Made by a program: the position numbers and the translations under genes. The notes beneath the pieces were generated by a model. That model did not search any database. It was not told the DNA's origin and saw only the letters and a list, made by a program, of their open reading frames with translations. Of a DNA stretch of 64,000 nucleotides, positions 60,050 through 64,000 are shown piece after piece. The DNA is taken from contig JBFWXS010000006.1 of NCBI GenBank assembly GCA_050187175.1, forward strand, positions 83,928 to 147,927. Reading direction: 5' to 3'. The DNA is from Zeimonas sp050187175 (lineage in GTDB: Bacteria > Pseudomonadota > Gammaproteobacteria > Burkholderiales > Burkholderiaceae_E). Every line of letters starts with the position of its first letter. The stretch's first letter is position 1.

Positions 60050-60319
60050 ACTCCCTCCTCAAAGTCGGCTTTACCGGTGCTCCCGCCTGGCGCGTGGTCT
60101 AGATGCGATACGTGGGCTCGCAGTGCCGGCGCTACTCCGACACGAGAAAGATCCGCGTCAGCCTCATGTGCCTGGCCTTCAGGGCGGCAACGCCGTGCGC
60201 TTCCTTCGTTTAGAGAGCGGGTCGGGACTAGCGTGAGCGTTGCGCAATGGGCTCGCTGGGATCGCCGCCGCCAGAATAGCGCCCGTTGCAGCAAGTTGAG
60301 ACTCAGAGAGCTGGCTGCC

Positions 60320-60484
60320 TTATTGACGAGCGTTGATGCGCAAGAAGGCTTCGGCCTCCTCCCGAGTAATGAAGAATGCCAAATCGTCGTGGTAGGAATA
60401 GAGGCATGGTCCGTATCGCGGGTGGCTGTTCTTGAATTTGACCTGCGCCAAAAAGAGCGTTCCCGGTGGGAATTTTTTCTTCAT
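60320..60484 (-). CDS. Small hypothetical protein
   Basis: 54 residues from the ATG at 60484: MKKKFPPGTLFLAQVKFKN, LYSYHDDLAFFITREEAEAFLRINARQ. Globular-looking, no family recognised. The frame is open to 60673, but that part lacks protein character. The region 60485-60702 has no other gene. Confidence 0.4.
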   Translation of the reverse strand: MKKKFPPGTLFLAQVKFKNSHPRYGPCLYSYHDDLAFFITREEAEAFLRINARQ

Positions 60485-60702
60485 CTGAGAATTGCCTTCG
60501 ACATTGAGGTTCTCTGAATGCACTTGGCGAGGAAGGGGCCGAACCTTGTTGTAGAACCCGTGCGAACTAACACGCCCGGTAGAATGGGATTCGACTACCG
60601 TCCATGCGCATCCAGATCGAGCGATAGGCAAGTCGTTCAATCCTCGATCGAGGGGAATGACTTCGCGGGGCACTATCCTTCCTTTTGTGATTCAAAACCT
60701 GA

Positions 60703-60730
60703 TTGACGAGAATTGGTTTTGGATTACAAT
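60703..60730 (+). promoter_or_regulatory. Sigma-70 promoter for a probable leaderless mRNA
   Basis: TTGACG, 16 bases, TACAAT. The -10 box ends six bases before the ATG at 60737, so transcription would start at or next to the start codon, and no ribosome binding site can fit. This is the layout of leaderless phage repressor transcripts. Confidence 0.6.
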
Positions 60731-60736
60731 ACCACT

Positions 60737-60919
60737 ATGCTTTCGGACAAGCCTACTAGAGCTAACCCGGGCGGAAGGCCTCCCATTAGAAAGGGAGCGG
60801 AGTCCGTTGGTGTGACGCTGAGAATGACACCAGATCAACGGGCAAAGCTTGCGCGTCTGGGTGGCGCTCAGTGGGTCCGTGACCGCATCGATAAGGCAAA
60901 GGAACCAGAACCGAAGTAA
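60737..60919 (+). CDS. Small ribbon-helix-helix-like protein
   Basis: 60 residues: NPGGRPPIRKGAESVGVTLRM then TPDQRAKLARLGGAQWVRDRIDKAK. A strand followed by two helices is the RHH pattern of small DNA-binding repressors, and GAQWVRDRI fits helix B. Its own promoter lies directly on the start codon. It could be the island's lysogeny-type regulator. Confidence 0.6.
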   Translation: MLSDKPTRANPGGRPPIRKGAESVGVTLRMTPDQRAKLARLGGAQWVRDRIDKAKEPEPK

Positions 60920-61017
60920 GACGCCATCCCCGCGGCGCTATGCGGGGGAAAGCGGGTCGACCGAGTGCGCCAACACAAGGCCGACCCTGACCACAAACGA
61001 CTACACAGGAGTCGATC

Positions 61018-61560
61018 ATGGCTAAGAGCCATTCTACTGTCACGCCCGTACGAAGCGGCGGGCATCCGTCACAGGCCGCCAGCACGGAGCATCTATCCGA
61101 GGCCGACGTCAGGCCGCTTCTCTACGAGCACGACGACGGCCGGTATGCCGTTGCCGACAGTGCGGAGCTGGCTGATTTCTGCCACGGCGATCCGGCTTGG
61201 CATCGGATGGGGCCGGTCGATATCGTGCGCCGCAGGGGCAATCAACCGGTCGGCACCGCTGATAGCATCAATCCAGACAAGCTCCGCAGCGAACTGAGCT
61301 GCGCCGAGAGGCTGGTGTCTGAGGTAACCGAGGACATCCGAGCCGTGGCTTTCGGTGCGCTTGAAATGCTGCGCAGCGGCGATCGCATCGACTGCGTTTA
61401 TACGTCCATCACCATCATGGCCCATATGGCCGACACGCTCGCGTCGCATGTGCAGTCGATCGCCGAAGACTGCGGCATCGAGGTCAAGATTGATGAAACG
61501 GCGTGGAACGACGCATCGGTGGCGCGGCGGCGCTGGGAGGCGGTTGATCATGCCGAATAA
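61018..61560 (+). CDS. Hypothetical island protein
   Basis: 180 residues with an AGGAG site six bases before the ATG. No family recognised. N-terminal third is polar; the C-terminal half is helical (ELSCAERLVSEVTEDIRAVAFGALEMLRSGDRID, ADTLASHVQSIAEDCGI). Overlaps the next gene by 11 bases. First of four small overlapping genes that end at the terminator at 62426. Confidence 0.6.
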   Translation: MAKSHSTVTPVRSGGHPSQAASTEHLSEADVRPLLYEHDDGRYAVADSAELADFCHGDPAWHRMGPVDIVRRRGNQPVGTADSINPDKLRSELSCAERLVSEVTEDIRAVAFGALEMLRSGDRIDCVYTSITIMAHMADTLASHVQSIAEDCGIEVKIDETAWNDASVARRRWEAVDHAE

Positions 61561-61852
61561 CCGCAAACTAGAAGCCGCCCCGGCGCCGGTGCAAACTCAG
61601 GCAGTCGTGCCCGGCGCGCTGGGCCGCGTTCTGTTCGAGATGGGGCATGAGCTTGAGGTGGCGGCGCAGCGGATCGCAAAGCACATCCTGCACGACGAAG
61701 GCCAGGAGGAGATTAGGCCTTTCCTCGGTCGGCTTCTCGAACATGGCCGGGTGCTGCGCGGCCTTGCCACTGAATCCGGCGGCCACGAGCCGATGACGGC
61801 CGAGGAAGCCGTCCGGCGCGTACTGCTGGTGGAGGTGAGCGATGTCGAATGA
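61550..61852 (+). CDS. Hypothetical island protein
   Basis: 100 residues, helical, EMGHELEVAAQRIAKHILHDEG and RPFLGRLLEHGRVLRGL. No family recognised. Overlaps both neighbours by about 11 bases, consistent with one operon. Confidence 0.55.
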   Translation: MPNNRKLEAAPAPVQTQAVVPGALGRVLFEMGHELEVAAQRIAKHILHDEGQEEIRPFLGRLLEHGRVLRGLATESGGHEPMTAEEAVRRVLLVEVSDVE

Positions 61853-62174
61853 TCAGCTCGTTCTCACCGGCCCCGGCGCCCCGGTTGTCCTGGCCGCTAC
61901 CTGGGAGATCGAAGCGATTGCCAAGCTGCTGGCGACGCTGTCCGATGTCGACACGAATGACTGCCGCGAGAACTACTGGGCTGCGTTCCGACAGATCAGC
62001 TCTGTCGCGGCGCGCCTTACGAGTGTCAACAGCGCCGTCATGTCGATCGCCGACGGCGAGGCGACGCCGGAGGACCTGCACCAATACGCGCGCGTGATCA
62101 AAAGCGGCTGCGCGGTGTACTCGCTACCGGACGGCTGGCCGGAAGCTCGGACGGTTGGAGGGCGCCATGTCTGA
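61842..62174 (+). CDS. Hypothetical island protein
   Basis: 110 residues, VLAATWEIEAIAKLLATLSDVDTNDCRENYWAAFRQISSVAARL (in parts) is helical. No family recognised. It overlaps the next gene by eight bases, the same overlap seen between 47309-47623 and 47616-47864 in the fossil left flank. Confidence 0.55.
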   Translation: MSNDQLVLTGPGAPVVLAATWEIEAIAKLLATLSDVDTNDCRENYWAAFRQISSVAARLTSVNSAVMSIADGEATPEDLHQYARVIKSGCAVYSLPDGWPEARTVGGRHV

Positions 62175-62418
62175 CGCTCGCCTCAACATCCTGGTCGAGC
62201 TGGAAACCGCTACGTCGGTGCTGTCGGATCTGGCCCGGTGCGCAGCGCACCTGCAAGGCCCTGAGCGCGAGCAGACGATCAAGGTGATGCTGGTGCAGGC
62301 CGATCGCGTCGACAAGCTTCTGGCCGCGGCGCAGAGGCTCGGAAACGGGCCGCCAAGGCGACGAAGGGTCAGCCGGTGGCGGTTGGCCATGCCGGCTGAC
62401 AAGCCGGCAGAGGAGTAG
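62167..62418 (+). CDS. Small island protein, paralogue of the one at 47616-47864
   Basis: 83 residues, helical, no family recognised. Clear homologue of the 82-residue product at 47616-47864. It ends the small-gene operon and is followed by a strong hairpin; cargo begins immediately after on the other strand. Confidence 0.6.
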   Translation: MSDARLNILVELETATSVLSDLARCAAHLQGPEREQTIKVMLVQADRVDKLLAAAQRLGNGPPRRRRVSRWRLAMPADKPAEE

Positions 62419-62425
62419 GAACAGG

Positions 62426-62443
62426 GCCCCGCTTCGGCGGGGC
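62426..62443 (+). terminator. Rho-independent terminator-like hairpin
   Basis: GCCCCGC-TTCG-GCGGGGC, a 7-bp stem with a UUCG loop, then ATTCTTTCT. It starts eight bases after the small gene's stop. Confidence 0.75.
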
Positions 62444-62470
62444 ATTCTTTCTACCGAATACTGCCACCAA

Positions 62471-63388
62471 CTAACTAGCAGCTTTGTTGAGCTGTATTTG
62501 TTGAACAAACGCCGTGCCTTTATGGTTCTCAATTATCTTGACGGCGCCAGTCTGAGAAAAGGTGATGGTCAACGCGTGATGAAGAGTTAAAACGATGTCC
62601 TGCAGCAAGTTGTCGTCTTCCAGTTTGACGATGTTGAGTCCTAACGATTGTGCAACATGCTGATTGATGTGGCGATTGTGGCTCTTTGAGGTCGATTGTT
62701 TGCCGAGAAGATTGGCAATGGCGCCAATCTTTGCCTCACGGACATTGGCCTCTTCATTCTCAAACATGCAATTGCTCAGGTAGCTCCGCATTAGATCGTC
62801 TGACCAGTTGATCGCATGTTGGCAAGAAGTAATCAGCGTGGGCCAGTACTTACCAATAATCGGTTGCCATAACGAAGCTCGGGTGCGATCTGCCGCGATC
62901 TCGTTTGCGGCGCGCTCAAATTCTTCCAGAATGCCCTGCGCTGGCATCCCGCCAATTTGCGGATCAACCGGGCCTAGGCTCGATTGCCGCCCCATGATGA
63001 TTTCTTTGCATGAGAGCGCAATCAAGGTGCCACCGGACATCGCCATTTGAGGAACGATCGCCCGGATATCTCCGTCGTACAGCGAATGCAAATAGTCGAT
63101 AATCGATTCGGTTGCAGCAACATCTCCACCAGGCGTATGGAGTATTAAATCCAGCCCCTTGCTTCGGTCGACCTTATGCGAACAGGTCATGAAGCCGGTC
63201 TTATCTCCATCACCAATTGAAAAATCTACGCCGCGCATCCCCGGCTTCTGCAGCCAACCAGAGTAGTAGACCAGGATGTTTCGCTTTGTATGAGCGTGGA
63301 GTTTTTTTAGATATTTAAGTCGGAGGAGATCATGTCGCCCTTTGCCCTGCCCGCTAACTTCCGAAAGAACTTCGTTCCAGTTCGGCAT
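62471..63388 (-). CDS. SDH-family Clp-fold serine protease
   Basis: 305 residues from the ATG at 63388 (a TTG at 63403 is an alternative). LILHTPGGDVAATESIIDYL, AIVPQMAMSGGTLIALSCKEIIMG and SSLGPVDPQIGG are the hallmark segments of the SDH (Ser-Asp-His) branch of ClpP/crotonase-fold proteases, with the nucleophile Ser in AMSGGT. The chain lacks a signal peptide. Substrate unknown. Low G+C suggests late acquisition. It overlaps the small upstream gene by 35 bases. Confidence 0.8.
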   Translation of the reverse strand: MPNWNEVLSEVSGQGKGRHDLLRLKYLKKLHAHTKRNILVYYSGWLQKPGMRGVDFSIGDGDKTGFMTCSHKVDRSKGLDLILHTPGGDVAATESIIDYLHSLYDGDIRAIVPQMAMSGGTLIALSCKEIIMGRQSSLGPVDPQIGGMPAQGILEEFERAANEIAADRTRASLWQPIIGKYWPTLITSCQHAINWSDDLMRSYLSNCMFENEEANVREAKIGAIANLLGKQSTSKSHNRHINQHVAQSLGLNIVKLEDDNLLQDIVLTLHHALTITFSQTGAVKIIENHKGTAFVQQIQLNKAAS

Positions 63389-63650
63389 ATTGATTGTCGT
63401 CAATAACGACGCCCGCGGTTCCGTTGCTTAGGAGCAACTGTGGGGGCAGGGACCCTTCATCCGATAGAAAATCGTCGGCATGGGTTAGACGGTCTTTGGC
63501 GGCCTGGATTTCGTCGACCCCCCGTTCAATGAGCGGTAGATTCATATCGACGAAAACGGTTTCAATTTCCCTGCGACTCATCGCATTTACCATGACGCTT
63601 CTTTCCATGTGCTGTGGCAGAAGGCGAGAAGCCAATGACTCGTCAAGCAT
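63354..63650 (-). CDS. Small partner protein upstream of the SDH protease
   Basis: 98 residues; ATGs at 63650, 63608 and others are possible. REIETVFVDMNLPLIERGVDEIQAAKDRLTHAD is helical. No family recognised. The overlap with the protease gene means coupled translation, so it may be a substrate, inhibitor or adaptor of the protease. The stretch 63651-63809 has no gene. Confidence 0.5.
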   Translation of the reverse strand: MLDESLASRLLPQHMERSVMVNAMSRREIETVFVDMNLPLIERGVDEIQAAKDRLTHADDFLSDEGSLPPQLLLSNGTAGVVIDDNQYAELERSSFGS

Positions 63651-63809
63651 ACATCATCAATCGGCACTGGAGTGCGTCTGAATCCTCGCCCTAATTGTTC
63701 TTGCGCAGCATTTGGGATTCCTAGGTTGCGGACGGGCGTATGCTGCTTGACTAAGGCTAACGGCGCGGGTCAAAGCAGAGCCCCCTTGCAGCCAGTAAAT
63801 AATTCAAGC

Positions 63810-63831
63810 TGCACTTACGGTGCACTTACGG
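63810..63831 (+). repeat. Tandem 11-bp repeat, putative arm-type Int sites (right)
   Basis: TGCACTTACGG twice, head to tail, 42 bases before the right att repeat. Matches the doublet at 49388-49409 with one mismatch in the same orientation. Confidence 0.6.
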
Positions 63832-63875
63832 TTAAACGAAGACGGCCGCGCAGCGCCGTAACTTCTTGATTTAAT

Positions 63876-63952
63876 TGGTCGGGGTGAGAGGATTCGAACC
63901 TCCGGCCTCTACGTCCCGAACGTAGCGCTCTACCAGGCTAAGCTACACCCCG
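63876..63952 (-). tRNA. tRNA-Pro (anticodon CGG)
   Basis: 77 bases with the encoded CCA. Acceptor stem CGGGGTG pairs with CACCCCG; D arm AGCTTAGCCTGGTAGAGC; anticodon arm CTACG-TTCGGGA-CGTAG with anticodon CGG; T arm contains GGTTCGAATCC. It reads Pro CCG codons. The 51 bases at its 3' end (63874-63924 on the plus strand) are the right att repeat, so the integrated element restored the tRNA. Confidence 0.93.
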
Positions 63953-64000
63953 AATCGGGCGATCCTGAACGGTTCGCCGATGCGTCGATCTCCTGCCACG

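Larger units (their letters stand above)
49245..63924. mobile_element. Integrative element in tRNA-Pro(CGG), satellite/prophage-like
   Basis: 14.7 kb bounded by perfect 51-bp direct repeats of the 3' part of tRNA-Pro. The right copy completes the functional tRNA; the left is the displaced remnant next to the integrase gene. Contents in order: integrase, small DNA-binding proteins, CHC2/Toprim primase, P4-type primase-helicase, candidate origin, small genes, a lone portal protein, a TAC operon, an IS256 scar, DUF5677, small genes and an SDH-type protease. Capsid, terminase and tail genes are absent, so it cannot make virions alone. It resembles a phage satellite that lost most structural genes. 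Confidence 0.88.

Noticed and set aside
60043..60517. Frames on both strands around 60.0-60.5 kb
   Set aside because: Biased composition and no motif or start signal; only the 54-residue frame at 60320-60484 looks protein-like.
1..64000. CRISPR arrays, rRNA genes or riboswitches
   Set aside because: No regularly spaced repeats, rRNA-like segments or recognisable riboswitch cores were seen on either strand.

Overview
The window is a high-G+C betaproteobacterial chromosome segment, most likely Burkholderiales (Alcaligenaceae-like). The signs are five orphan tripartite-tricarboxylate (Bug/TctC) solute receptors without TctAB membrane partners, many small catabolic clusters each beside its own IclR, LysR, AraC or TetR regulator, and two PEP-CTERM or choice-of-anchor exported proteins. 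The genus cannot be fixed from the sequence alone.

From 1 to about 47 kb the DNA is ordinary catabolic chromosome. Positions 2-8548 hold a tightly coupled phosphonate cluster: the end of a Dpp/Opp-type ABC permease, a fused double ATPase, a GpdQ-like phosphodiesterase, an alkaline-phosphatase-superfamily hydrolase, phosphonoacetate hydrolase (phnA), phosphonoacetaldehyde dehydrogenase (phnY) and a Na/Pi transporter. Then follow a THxN PEP-CTERM protein, an FMN-dependent 2-hydroxyacid oxidase, an IclR/flavoprotein/Bug group, an aldehyde dehydrogenase with another Bug, a class II aldolase, and a LysR-controlled kynureninase operon that includes a CDGSH-bicupin fusion. From 23.2 to 30.9 kb lies an AraC-flanked Liv-type ABC operon with the two halves of a Tm-1-like protein encoded as separate genes. 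From 30.9 to 35.5 kb are a Bug, an acyl-CoA synthetase interrupted by a 100-N assembly gap, and two enoyl-CoA hydratases. From 36.8 to 47 kb are a second flavoprotein, a PhzF protein, a TetR/MFS pair, and an aromatic hydroxylase/hydrolase/VOC operon whose TetR operator appears to be shared with a distant Bug gene.

From 49,245 to 63,924 an integrative element sits in a tRNA-Pro(CGG) gene, bounded by perfect 51-bp direct repeats. It carries a tyrosine integrase, small DNA-binding proteins, a CHC2/Toprim primase, a P4-type primase-helicase with a candidate origin, a lone phage portal protein, and lower-G+C cargo: a toxin-antitoxin-SecB chaperone (TAC) operon, an IS256-family transposase scar, a DUF5677 protein, and an SDH-family Clp-fold serine protease. 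The 2 kb to its left (about 47.3-49.2 kb) looks like the right end of a related, mostly lost element: it holds a diverged copy of a small gene and terminator found near the element's right end, followed by different cargo (a VapBC45-like toxin-antitoxin pair).
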